A stretch of 64,000 bases of DNA from Ailanthus altissimus (GCA_946807835.1 OX327697.1:12197501-12261500), one strand, 5' to 3'. Counted from the stretch's first letter, positions 33,306 to 45,143 are shown. A program made the numbers and translations. The notes: a model not told the origin generated them from the letters alone.

Positions 33306-34260
33306 ATTGGATTAATCTTGACTGAGATTTGATGATGTCAATACAACAGGTTAACTGAAAAATATCAAAAACGCCCCTTAATGTTTAGTTAAATATAAAT
33401 TAAATCTTTAAAAATTAAATCATTAACAAAATATTCTTTTATGATATTAAAAATAATATATTACATTGTATGTTATAATTTTAATTTTAATAATATTAAA
33501 TTTTATAATTCTGATTATAATTTTAATTTTAATTACATTAAATCTTATAATTTTGATTTTTAATTACATTAAATTTTATAATTATGATTTTAATTTTAAT
33601 TTCGTTAAATATTATAAGTTCAATTTTAATTAGGTTAAATAATTTTAATTTCAAATCTAATTTTAATTATATTAAATATTATCATTTTAATTTTAATTAT
33701 ATTAAATGTTACAATTCTAATTTTAATTTCAATTATATTAAAATTTTATAATTTCAAACTCAAATTCAATTTAATTACATTAAATATTATAATTTAAATT
33801 TCAAGTCATTGGATTAATCCTGAGATTTGATGATGTCAATATAACAGGTTAACTGGAAAATATCAAAAACCCCCCTTAATGTTTAGTTAAATATAAAATA
33901 AATCTTTAAAAATTAAATCATTAACAAAATATTCTTTTATGATATTAAAAATAATATATTATATTGTATGTTATAATTTTAATTTTAATAATATTAAATT
34001 TTATAATTCTGATTATAATTTTAATTTTAATTACATTAAATCTTATAATTTTGATTTTAATTTTAATTTCGTTAAATATTATAAGTTCAATTTTAATTTT
34101 ATTTTAATTAGGTTAAATAATTTTAATTTCAAATCTAATTTTAATTTTAATTTTAATTATATTAAATATTATCATTTTAATTTCAATTATGTTAAATGTT
34201 ACAATTCTAATTTTAATTTTAATTATGTTAAAATTTTATAATTTCAAATTCAAATTCAAT
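33306..34260 (+). repeat. Tandem duplication of about 500 bp
   Basis: ATTGGATTAATC..GATTTGATGATGTC at 33306 recurs at about 33,808 with the same following sequence (GTTTAGTTAAATATAAA, then the AT-rich array). The two copies differ by small indels. It forms the left end of the large inverted structure. Confidence 0.8.
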
Positions 34261-35095
34261 TTAATTACATTAAATATTATAATTTAAATTCTAATTTCAA
34301 TTTTAATTATGTTAAGAGTTATAATTTCAATTCTAATTCTGATTTCAATTTCATTTACATTAAATGTTATAATTACAATTTCAATTACATTAAATATTAT
34401 AATTACAATTTTAATTACGTTAAATGTTATAATTCTAAATTCATTTTGATTTCATTTATATTAAATATTATAATTTTAAATCTAATTTCAATTTCATTTA
34501 CGTTAAAAATTACAATTTAAATTTCGAATATCTTAAATGTTATAATTCTAATTCTAATTTTAATTACATAAAATATTATAATTCTAATTTTAATTTCACT
34601 TACTTTAAATATTATAATTCAAATTTCAATTTAATTACGTTAAAATTATAATTTCATTTATAATTTCAATTTAAATTTAAATTAAATATTAAATATTTTA
34701 ATTACAATTTCAATTCTAATTTTAATGACATAAAATAATATAATTTCAATTTCAGTTTTAAGTACGTTAAATGTTATAATTTTAATTTTAATTATGTTAA
34801 ATATTTTTATTTTAATTTTAATTTTAGCTTCAATTACGTTAAACATTATAATTCTAATTCTAATTTTAAACTCAATTTCAATTACGTTAAATGTTATAAT
34901 TAATAATTTTAATTTTAATTTCAATAGCGTTAAATATTAATTACATCAACGTTAAATATTATAATTTTAATTTTAATTTCAATTTCAATAATGCTAAATG
35001 CTATAATTCTAATTCCAATTTCAATTTTAATTACGTTAAATCTTATAATTTTAATTTCAGTTTCGTTAAATGTTATAATTCTAAATCCAATTTCA
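33430..35095 (+). repeat. AT-rich composite array (left block)
   Basis: Dozens of units combine a core of about 20 bp, consensus TTACGTTAAATGTTATAATT, with a variable run of AATTTY hexamers. It opens low-complexity Asn/Phe/Tyr-rich frames (33939-34241 and others) that are not genes. Related blocks lie at 35,930-37,225 and, inverted, 40,130-41,030. Confidence 0.85.
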
Positions 35096-35745
35096 ATTTG
35101 ATATTATATAATTGGTTTATATTTAAAAACATATTTTTAAAAATAAATTAAATGATAAAATTTTTAAAAAAGAATCTGTAATTGTCACCAAAAACAACGT
35201 CCGACTGGTAGCTAGACGCTATTTTTTGGCGATACTTCAGTGATAAAAAAATTAAATTTTATATCATTAAACTCTTTTTTACTTAATCTACACAATTGTT
35301 GGTCATTTGTTTTATCAAAAAAAAGATTAAAAATGTCAAATGTAGTGATGAGGGGTGGTGGCCACCACCTCGTCAAATGGTAAGGCAATGACTTACACCA
35401 CCCCTACCTATAGACAAATCGTCGATCTATCTATAGATGGAGGCGATGCAAGTCACCGCCCCATCATTTAATAGCAAGTGATGAAGGCTGCCGCTTCTCA
35501 CTACCACATTTGGCCATTTTCTAGTATTTTCCTTTTAAAAATGTCTCCACCATTTTGTAAATAAAAAAAAAAACTTTAATGACTTAAAATATGATCTTTT
35601 TTATACTAGAGACTTGCCAAAAAATGACGCCGGCAGTCGTCTCCGAAGACAGTTACATATCTTTTTTTTTAATGATTTATCATTTAATTTATTTTTTTGT
35701 AAAAATATTTTTAAAAATATTATCAATTATACAATGACACGTGTT
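34245..35745 (+). repeat. Left arm of a large inverted repeat (about 1.5 kb)
   Basis: This arm aligns inversely with 39,478-40,970 almost continuously, including array details (for example TTACATCAACGTTAAAT inverse to ATTTAACGTTGATGTAA) and a Mutator-foldback core with a GC-rich stem around 35,350-35,500. Outward similarity may extend further but is hard to separate from the array's own repetitiveness. Confidence 0.8.
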
Positions 35746-35927
35746 ATTTTGTGTCATGTTCTAATTTTTAATTTAATTTTATGGTTAAATTTTTTTTTTA
35801 ATCTTTCCACCATTAAAACTAATGATAAAAGTTAACAGATTAGGAATTTTTGGATATTTTATCTCTAATTGAAATAAAGTTATATTTATGCCTAAAATAT
35901 TGAGGTAAATTTATTGTTATCCCTTAA
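35160..35927. mobile_element. Mutator-type foldback core and right end
   Basis: A palindrome centred near 35,405 has stem segments of the same style as the 19615-20691 element (TTTTTTGGCGATAC, GTGGTGGCCACCAC, GCAAGTCACCGCCC). A right end TAAATTTATTGTTATCCC at about 35,927 resembles that element's GTAAAATTGTCTTTATCCC. The matching left end is not found; the AT-rich array occupies its place, so the arm seems expanded or replaced. No duplication could be assigned. Confidence 0.6.
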
Positions 35928-35929
35928 AT

Positions 35930-37225
35930 CTTATAATTCAAATTTCAATTACGTTAAATGTTATAATTTTTAATTAGGTTAAATAATTTTAATTCTAAAT
36001 TTAATTTCAATTTTGATTTCAATTACATCAAATGTTATGATTTGAATTCTAATTTTGATTTCAAATACATTAAATGATATAATTTCAATTCCAATTTCAA
36101 TTTCAACTATGTTAAATGTTATCATTCTAATTTTAATTTCAAATTTAATTTTAATTACGTTAAATGTTACAATTTTATTTTCAAATTTAATTAATTTAAA
36201 TGTTATAATTTTAATTTCAATTATGTTAATTATTATAATTCAAATTTCAATTTAAATTACATTAAATATTAATATTCCAAATCAAATTTCAATTTCAAGT
36301 ACATAAAATGTTATAATTCTAATTATAATTTCAATTTCAATTACATTAAATGTTATAATTCTAATTACCGATTTCAATTACATTAAATGTTATAATTTTA
36401 ATTTTAATTATGTTAAATATCATAATTTCAATTTCAATTTCGATTTCACTGACATTAAATGTTATAATTGTAATTCTAATTTTAATTTTAATTATTTTAA
36501 AGTTATCATTCTAATTTCTATTTCTATTATGTGAAATGTTATAATTTGAATTATGATTTTAATTTTAATTACATAAAATATTATGATTATAATTTCACTT
36601 TCAAAAATATTAAATGTTATAATTACAATTCCTATTTCAATTTTAATTTCAATTATGTTAAGCGTTATAATTTTAATTACGTTAAACATTACAATTCTAA
36701 TTTCAATTTTAACTTAATTACGTTAAATGTTATAATTTTAATTCTAATTATTATTTGAATTTCAATTACGTTAAATGTTATAAATTTAATTTTAATTTTA
36801 ATTTTAATTTTAATTACGTTAAATATTATAATTGTAATTATAATTTCAATTACATTAAATGTTGTAATTTCAAACTCACATTCAATTTCAAGTGTATAAA
36901 TATTATAATTCTAGTTCTATTTCTGATTTAAATTTAAGTTACGCTAAATGTTATAATTTTAATTTTAAATTTAAATTAAATTTTAATAAAGTTAAACGTT
37001 ATAATTAAAAGTCCAATTTAAATTTCAACAAATCTGAAATTGGAAGTTAGAAATATATTTTGGACTTGTTATATATTGTTTGCAATTATGTTAAAAGTTA
37101 TAATTTCAATTCTAATTTCGATTTCAATTTTATTTACATTAAATGTTATAATTACAATTTCAATTACATTAAATATTATAATTATAATTTCAATTACATT
37201 AAATGTTATAATTACAAATTAAAAT
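35930..37225 (+). repeat. AT-rich composite array (middle block)
   Basis: Same core-plus-hexamer architecture as the left block, starting immediately after the foldback end and running up to the 22-bp satellite. A triplet of near-identical units at about 37,130-37,215 matches one at about 34,360-34,430. Confidence 0.85.
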
Positions 37226-37233
37226 TAAAATCT

Positions 37234-39465
37234 GAACATGTAGTATCGAAACATATAGTATCGAAAAATGTAGTATCAAAACATACAGTATCGAAACATG
37301 TAGTATATAAAGTGGGAACGTGTAGTATCGAAACATGTTATTTTGTCCCACTATATACTACATGTAGTATATGAAATGGGAACACGTAATATATTGAGTG
37401 GGAACATGTAATAAATTGAGTGGGAAGACGTAGTATATTGAGTGGGAATACATTGTATATTGAGTGAGAATATTTAGTATATTGAGTGAGAACACGTTAT
37501 ATATTGAGTGGGAAGATTTAGTATATTAACTGGGAACACGTTGTATATTGAGTGGAAAAACGTAGTAAATTGAGTGGGAACATGTAATATATTGAGTGGG
37601 AACAAGTAGTATATTGAGTGGAAACACGTTTGTATACTGAGTAGGAACACGTAATATGTTAAGTGAAAACACGTAGTATATTGAGTGAAAATACGTAGTC
37701 TATTGAGTGAAAGCATTTAGTATGTTAAGTGAGAACACATAGTATATTGAGTGGAAAAATGTAGTAATTTGAGTGAGAACACGCAGTATATTGAGTGGGA
37801 GCACGTTATATATTGAGTAGGAACATTTAGTATGTTAAGTGGGAACACGTTATATATTAAGTGGGAATGCGTAGTGTGTTAAGTGGGAACACGTAATATA
37901 TTGAGTGAGAATATGTAGTAAATTGAGTGGGGACACGTAAAATATTGAGTGGAAACACATTACATATTGAGTGGGAACATGTAGTATATGAAATAGGAAC
38001 GTGTAGTATGTGAAGTGGGAACGTGTAGTCTGTGAAGTGAAAATGTGTAGTCTGTGAAGTGGAAACATGTAGTACGTGAAGCGGGAACGTGTAGTCTGTG
38101 AAGTGAGAACGTGTCGTGTTTGAAGTGGAAACGTGTAGTCTGTGAAGTGGGAACATGTAGTGTTTGAAGTGGGAACGTGTAGTCTGTAAAGTGGAAACGT
38201 GTAGTATGTGAAGTGGGAACGTGTAGTATGTGAAGTGGGAACGTGTAATCTGTGAGTGGGAACGTGTAGTGTCTGAAGTGGGAACGTGTAGTCTGTGAAG
38301 TGGGAACGTGTAGTCTGTGAAGTGAGAATATGTAGTATATGAAGTGGGAATGTATAGTATGTGAAGTAGGAACGTGTAGTATGCGAAGTGGGAACATATA
38401 GTATCGAAACATGTAGTATATGAAGTGGGAACGTGTAGTATGTGAAGTGGGAACGTGTAGCACGTAAAGTGGGAACGTGTAGTGTATAAAGTGAGAACGT
38501 GTAGTACGTGAAGTGGGAATGTGTAGTCTGTGAAGTGGGAACATGTAGCGTCTGAAATGGGAACGTGTAGTCTGTGAAGTGGGAACGTGTAGTGTCTGAA
38601 GTGGGAACATGTAGTCTGTGAAGTGGGAACGTGTAGTATTTGAAGTGGGAACGTGTAGTATGTGAAGTAAGAACCTGTAGTATGCGAAGTGGAAACATAT
38701 AGTATCGAAACATGTAGTATATGAAGTGGAAATGTGTAGTATGTGAAGTGGAAACGTGTAGCCTGTGAAGTGGGAACGTGTAGTGTATGAAGTGAGAACG
38801 TGTAGTATGTGAAGTAGAAACGTGTAGTATGCGAAGTAGGAACATGTAGTATCAAAACTTGTAGTATCTAGAGTGGGAACGTGTAGTATGTGAAGTGGGA
38901 ACGTGTAGTATGTGAAGTGAAAACGTGTAGTATGCGAAGTGGGAACGTGTAGTATCGAAACATGTAGTATATAAAGTGGGAATGTGTAGTATATGAAGTG
39001 GGAACGTGTAGTATGTAAAGTAGGAACAGGTAGTATGTGAAGTGAGAACATGTAGTATGCGAAGTGAGAAAATGTAGTATCAAAACATGTAGTATATGAA
39101 GTGAGAACGTGTAGTATGTGAAGTGGGAACGTGTAGTATGCGAAGTGGGAATGTGTAGTATACGAAGTGGGAACATGTAGTATCGAAACATATAGTATAT
39201 GAAGTGAGAACGTGTAGTATATGAAGTGGGAACATGTAATATCTAAAGTGGGAACGTGTAGTATATGAAGTGGGAACATGTAGTATCGAAACATGTAGTA
39301 TGTGACTGGGAATGTGTAGTCTTTGAAGTGGGGACACGTAGTATATTGAGTGGGAACACATTACATATTAAGTGGGAACATGTAGTATGTGAAGTGGGAA
39401 TGTATAGTATGTGAAGTGGGAATGTGTAGTATTTGAAGTAGGAACGCGTAGTACGTGAAGCGGGA
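37234..39465 (+). repeat. 22-bp tandem repeat array, about 2.2 kb (roughly 100 copies)
   Basis: The unit contains GTGGGAACGTGTAGTATG. There are two zones: to about 37,980 units read TATTGAGTGGGAACACGTAG; beyond that GTGAAGTGGGAACGTGTAG. A variant (TATCGAAACATGTAGTATA) recurs at irregular intervals, mostly 100-150 bp, in the right zone, suggesting a higher-order pattern. Near 37,345-37,380 one unit is inverted, creating the palindrome TATACTACATGTAGTATA (37354-37371). All three minus-strand frames are open for 331-444 codons as a consequence of the repeat; they are not credible genes. Confidence 0.92.
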
Positions 39466-39477
39466 CAAAATATATAT

Positions 39478-40970
39478 GTCATTGTATAATTGGTAATATT
39501 TTTAAAAATATTTTTACAAAAAAATAAATTAAATGGTAAATCATTAAAAAAAAGGATATGTAACTGTCCTCGGAGACGACTGCCAGCGTCATTTTTTGGC
39601 GAGTCTCTAGCATAAAAAAGATCATATTTTAAGTCATTAAAATTTATTTTTTCTGATTTACAAAATGGTAGAGACATTTTTAAAAGAAAAATACTAGAAA
39701 ATGGCCAAAATGTAGTAGTGAGAAGCGGCAGCCTTCATCACTCGCTATTAAATGATAGGGCGGTGACTTGCATCACCTCTATCTATAGATAGATCAATGA
39801 TTTGTCTATAGGTAGGGGTGGTGTAAGTCATCGCCTTATCATTTGACGGGGTGGTGGTGACCACCACCTCTCATCACTATATGTGACATTTTTTAATCTT
39901 TTTTTTGATAAAATAAATGACTAACAATTGTGTAGATTAAGTAAAAAAGAGTTTAATGATATAAAATTTAAATTTTTTATCGCTGAAGTATCGCCAAAAA
40001 ATGGCATCTAACCACCAGTCGGACGTTGTTTTTGATGACAATTACAGATTCTTTTTTAAAATTTTTATCATTTAATTTAATTTATTTTTAAATATATTTT
40101 TTTAAATATAAACCAATTATATAATATCAAATTGAAATTGGATTTGGAATTATAACATTTAACGAAACTGAAATTAAAATTATAAGATTCAACGTAATTA
40201 AAATTGAAATTAGAATTAGAATTATAGCATTTAGCGTTATTGAAATTGGAATTAAAATTATAATATTTAACGTTGATGTAATTAATATTTAACGCTATTG
40301 AAATTAAAATTAAAATTATTAATTATAACATTTAACATAATTGAAATTGAGTTTAAAATTAGAATTTGAATTATAACGTTTAACGTAATTGAAGCTGAAA
40401 TTGAAATTAAAATTATAATATTTAACATAATTAAAATTATAACATTTAACGTACTTAAAACTGAAATTGAAATTATATTATTTTATGTCGTTAAAATTAG
40501 AATTGAAATTGGAATTAAAATATTTAATATTTAATTTAAATTTAAATTGAAATTAAAAATAAAATTATAATTTTAATATAATTAAATTAAAATTTGAATT
40601 ATAATATTTAAATTAAGTGAAATTAAAATTAGAATTATAATATTTTATGTAATTAAAATTAGAATTAGAATTATAATATTTTATGTAATTAAAATTAGAA
40701 TTAGAATTATAATATTTAAGATAATCGAAATTAGAATTAGAACTTTTAACGTAAATAAAATTAAAATTAGATTTAAAATTATAACATTTAATATAAATGA
40801 AATCAAAAATAAATTTAGAATTATAACATTTAACGTAATTAAAATTGTAATTATAACATTTAATGTAATTAAAATTGTAATTATAACATTCATTTAGTGT
40901 AAATGAAATTGAAATTGGAATTAGAATTGAAATTATAACTCTTAACATAATTGAAATTGAAATTATAATA
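39478..40970 (-). repeat. Right arm of the large inverted repeat
   Basis: Reverse complement of about 34,245-35,745. The inner edge abuts the 22-bp array, and the Mutator end seen at 35,927 is absent on this side. The foldback core lies at about 39,478-40,060 and the AT-rich array continues to about 41,030. Frames such as 40613-40978 are array artefacts. Confidence 0.8.
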
Positions 40971-41030
40971 TTTAACATAATTAAAATATAAATTAAATTT
41001 AAAATTATAACATTTATTATAATTAAAAGT

Positions 41031-41339
41031 AAAAGGTTTTGGTATGTATTTTATCTTTATTTTTTTATTAATTGTTATCATTGAAATAATATTTAATTTA
41101 TGTTTATAAATTTTTATATAAATATGTTTTATTTTTTTAAAATAAATATTATAATAAAATTATTATTTTTTATTAATTTATTTTTAAACTTAAATAATTT
41201 TAAATTTATAACATAATTATATATATTAATTATAATAATATATAAAGAACCTGTAAAAAAACAACCAAAATAATCGATAAATACCGATCATTTTAGCTAT
41301 GTCAACCGATTATATGACATAGCCGACGGTACTGTAACC
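41031..41339. other. AT-rich spacer
   Basis: No coding content is seen. It contains a small inverted pair (GCTATGTCAACCGAT / ATATGACATAGC) at about 41,297-41,325. Confidence 0.35.
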
Positions 41340-41939
41340 TATCCCAAAATGAAGATACCAAGATAGATGAGGCTCCGAAAAGTAGAAAGTACAAAGGAAA
41401 TTGGAGCTACAAAAAAGTAAGGCCTAAAATTGCGGCTACATGAAAATGATAATAGGTCAAAAGCATGAAGAAATGATAAGAGACTTCTACAAGTCCAGTG
41501 GACAAAGGTAAAAAAAAAAAAAGAAAGGAATGAAATTTAAAATCTTTGAAAGGGATGTTTGTCTTTTGTTAGGGAACGAAGCCCTAAAACTTACCCTTCA
41601 AAATTACTAGAAAGTCCTTTATCTAAGCACGTTCTAAATGGCAAGTTTAAAATATAACAAAAACGTGAGGTATCAAAAAGATTTATAAGCTACGAGACTA
41701 GAAGAGAAATTGTTTGCAGGACCGTGGAAGATCAAGTTGCTCGTGGGCCAGGAAAGAAAGTCAGTCGCCGGCCAGGAGAAAAAGCTGCTAATGGGCCAAA
41801 AAAATGAGAAGACATTCATGGACCATCGGCAACTAGATTCGATTTATTAAATGGAGAGCCTAGCATCGATAATGAAATTTATTCTTGCAAAAATTAGATA
41901 TGCAATCTATTTTAATTTTTGCAATATAAATTCTTAGTT
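41340..41939 (+). other. Possible 3' region of a Tat-type element
   Basis: Not clearly coding. It contains two imperfect copies of GGCCAGGA(G/A)A-type sequence at about 41,748-41,792 and purine-rich runs. Its position before an LTR-like segment suggests the 3' internal part of a Tat-like element, but no domain is recognised. Confidence 0.3.
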
Positions 41940-42180
41940 CGTTGTACTAAGCGCATTTCATAAAAAATTATTTTTTTTATAAAAGTCTATTAAAAACATA
42001 AATGACACATTAGATGGCAATTTTATAATTTTTGAGAACTTAAGAGCTCTTCTCTCACTATAAAAATGAGTCCCAAAAGCATTAAAAAACATAAATTCAT
42101 TCTCATAAATATTTTTTTTTGAAATTAAATTTCTTTTAACATGAACCCTCAATTTGAATTTGTAATTAGATGATCAATGA
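41940..42180 (+). repeat. LTR-like fragment matching the Tat 5' LTR
   Basis: Similar to 5,585-5,833 in the same orientation, including GGCAATTTTATAATTTTTGA and ACATAAATTCATTCTCATAAA-like segments. No primer site follows, as expected of a 3' LTR. Confidence 0.55.
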
Positions 42181-43218
42181 AAACTCCTAACCTTTAATAT
42201 TCTTAATTGCTTATTTGTGAAAACTCAAAGATTTAAATATTATTTCCCCTATCTACAAATGCAGCTTTAAGACCTAGCTAATTCATGTTCTATTAAAAGA
42301 GGGTTGGGTCTCTTTTCATGTTTCTCTCCTTGTTTTGGAACAATTTTTTTTATTTAATTTGATTTTATTGATAATGAGATGTAATTAGAGGCTTTAATTT
42401 TATGTTTTACCTAGTCCCAACAAGGATAAATAAAATAAATTTAACAAGCATTTTGAAAAGTTCTTTGGACAGAGCGATCAGTGTTTAGTGGCTCTGCCAC
42501 TGAAAACATGGGGAGAAACGATAGAAAATGAGATAGAGGGGGAAAAAAGGAATTTAGGGAAAAAAATATAAAATAAGAACATTAATATAAAAAATTGGAG
42601 TTTTATATTATGTTTACCGGAAAAGAAAAATCTTTTATTTCAAATGTAATGTAAAATAATGATAAGTGTAATGCAAAATTGTGCAACTTAGAAGTTATCA
42701 CAAAATTTAAGTTTTTTAAAAAGAATTAGAGTTTTTCATATTATGCTCGCTTAAAAGTATCTTTTATTTTAAATGTAATGTAAAAATAATGACAGAGTAA
42801 TAGGTTTGGTAACATATGAATTATTACAAAAATATCCAATGGGACTTTCTCCTTTTGGTGGTTAAAGGCTTGTAATTTGTTCGTTCATTAATAGAGGGGC
42901 CTTTCTAGATATTTCTAAAATTATGAGTCTTTATGATTTTTTTTTTGTTTTCCTTTAATTCTATAACGTTTTTGTAGTGCCTAATGATGGTTATTGTTTA
43001 GGTGTTTCCTTGATTAATTTTAATTTAACCATATATCATAAGTAGCAATAAAAAAAAAAAAATCAGTAGTATCTTTTTTTTATGGATGAAAAGATTTTTA
43101 AAAGGAAATTTTTTGAAAATAGCTAAAAACTTTGAGACATTTTAAAATTTAATCAAATATTTAATTTTATAATTAAATAATTAATATTTGAACAAAAATG
43201 TCGTTCAACAATTTAAAT
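42181..43218. other. AT-rich intergenic stretch
   Basis: No gene is recognised. A diverged tandem duplication of about 115 bp is visible at about 42,595-42,705 and 42,715-42,830 (shared AATGTAATGTAAAA and ATTACAAAA segments). Confidence 0.4.
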
Positions 43219-43283
43219 TATAATACACTAACATTTATAAGCTTTCTCTAAATTAAATATATTTATTTTTAATAACTTGTATA

Positions 43284-43600
43284 TATGCTTTAGATATAAT
43301 TAAGTCTAATGTTGAGTATGACTTACACAAATATTTAACAAACAAGTACTTAATTTGATCTTATCTTGATGATCCATTTATAATTACATATCTTTAGATG
43401 CAATTATGCATAGTGATAAATATGACCTAAAACAAACACTTAGCAAACAAGTACGTAATTTGATCCTATTTTGATGATCCATTTATAATTACGTATACTT
43501 TAGATAAAATTATGTCTAGTGATGAATATAATTAAACACAAACACTTAGTAAACAAATACCTAATTGGGTCCTAATTTAACGACTCTTTCATAAATCTCA
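43284..43600 (+). repeat. Three tandem units of about 110 bp in U3
   Basis: Each unit holds GCTTTAGATA-, GAATATGACC-, AAACAAGTACCTAATT- and GATGATCCATTTATAATTAC-like segments. The same triplet is present in the 3' LTR at 62,580-62,890, so it predates insertion. U3 repeats of this kind often carry transcription factor sites. Confidence 0.8.
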
Positions 43601-43652
43601 TATGTTCACCCTAAGTGAGTGAATTTATCATCATGCATCACTTAAATAGACA

Positions 43653-43662
43653 TTATATATAG
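43653..43662 (+). promoter_or_regulatory. TATA box of the Tekay-type 5' LTR
   Basis: TATATATAG is followed by GGTGTCTATG; the matching position in the 3' LTR reads CTATATATAGATTGTGTC at about 62,949. Likely core promoter at the end of U3. Confidence 0.55.
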
Positions 43663-44130
43663 ATGGTGTCTATGTGACAAAAAAGTGTAAAAATTAATTG
43701 AAAAGAATCAAAATTAGAGTGTGTATATGAGTTGAGAGTATTGAGCCATAGAACAACAAAGTTTTAATTTGAAAATTTGTTTCACATTTTATACTATAGT
43801 TTCTTTATTTATTTATTTTTTATTATGTAGAATTCATACTTAGTTTAACATGTTCTTGTGGTAAGTTTGCAATGAAAGTGGTTTGTTAGAAAGAGATTAT
43901 ATAAAATAAAAATTAAGTGTTGAGTTTATTATGTGTAGTATATTTATCGTAAGTAAATTGATAATTTGACTAATTGTTCTATAAACCTGATTCTATCAAA
44001 TGAATTATACTTCATAATGATTATTTAAAATCTTAATTTTTATCAAGAACTTTTTAATTTTTTTTTTTACTTTAAATATATATGTATATTAAGAAGTCAG
44101 TGAGATCCTAGAAAAATAGAAAATTCAACA

Positions 44131-44139
44131 ATAATATAT
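44131..44139 (+). repeat. 9-bp target duplication ATAATATAT (left)
   Basis: Identical to 45144-45152; the uninterrupted 3' LTR has one comparable copy near 63,513. Confidence 0.85.
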
Positions 44140-45143
44140 GAGAAAATAATATTTTTGTCACAAGAGTTTGACATAATTCTCAATTTTATCTCACGATTTT
44201 CAAAAAACTCAATTTTGTCCGAGTCCGTTAGTGAAATTCCATTAGATTTGACTGAAAATCTCTTTTGGTAATACATTGATAAATTTGTCATCAATTATTA
44301 TGTTAATTAGAAATGGTAATGTGAGTACATTATACAATATACACATGTCAGTCATTAAAAGACTATTAAAAATAAAAGACACGTGGCACACTTTAATAGG
44401 TTTAAAATTTAATATTCATTAAAAATTTATTTTATAATTAAAAAATAATTAAAATAAATAAAATTGAACCACCAAAATCGGCGACTACCGTCATCGGCCA
44501 TCATCAGTTGTAGGATTTCAGTAACAAAAATAGGTAAAATTTACTTCATTGGATTCTATTTTTTTATATCTATATAATGGTGGAATCATTTTTGTCGAAA
44601 GAAAACAAGAAGGTGGCAAAAAAATAGATAAAAATAAGGGAAGGGTGGCGGCCACCGTCGAACGGTGGTGGCCACCATCAACACCCCTCACCAGTAGTTG
44701 CGCGCCGCCCTACCGCTCGACGGTGAATGGCGGTAGCCGCCGCCTCCCACAATATTATTTTTCCACTTTTGGCACATCTATGATACTTTGTTGACAAAAA
44801 GAAAATTATACCATTGCGTAGATCACAAAATTTTGAGTCTTAAAGATGTCAATTTTTAGTCGAATCACAATTAGTCACCAGCGGCCGGTCGGCTATTGAC
44901 AACGGTGGCGGCTGTTCTTTTTTTTTTTTATATTTTATTATTTAAGTGACTAATCAGTGGTTGACATGTGAATATTTTGTGTCAGCCCATTTTAAAGTTT
45001 TGTGTAGAGTGACTATTTTGCCCCACTAGTGTTAAAATTAACGAAATCTCACTAATGGACTAAGAAAAAATTGAATTTTCTAAAATTCATGGGATAAAAT
45101 TAAGAATTAGGTCATATTCATGGGACAAAAATGTCATTTGTCC
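44140..45143. mobile_element. Mutator-type foldback element, 1004 bp
   Basis: The ends are inverted (left ..AATATTTTTGTCACAAG, right inverse ..GACATTTTTGTCCCATG) and the arms continue inward to a GC-rich centre (GTGGCGGCCACCGTCGAACG) near 44,660. It is flanked by perfect 9-bp duplications. Comparison with the 3' LTR, which lacks it, confirms an insertion into a once continuous LTR. There is no transposase; the frame 44549-44794 is part of the stem. Confidence 0.9.

Noticed and set aside
37354..37371. Palindrome as a replication origin or operator
   Set aside because: It is explained by one inverted satellite unit; no supporting context.
33939..37374. Asn/Phe/Tyr/Ile-rich frames in the AT-rich arrays
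   Set aside because: They are translations of the core-plus-hexamer repeat and occur on both strands; composition is purely that of the repeat.
37850..39294. Long minus-strand frames (331-444 codons) as a histidine/threonine-rich protein gene
   Set aside because: All three frames are open at once because the 22-bp unit has no stop in any minus frame; there is no start context, domain or splice signal.
37234..39465. A CRISPR-like array
   Set aside because: Units are directly tandem without unique spacers, no cas genes exist and the genome is eukaryotic.
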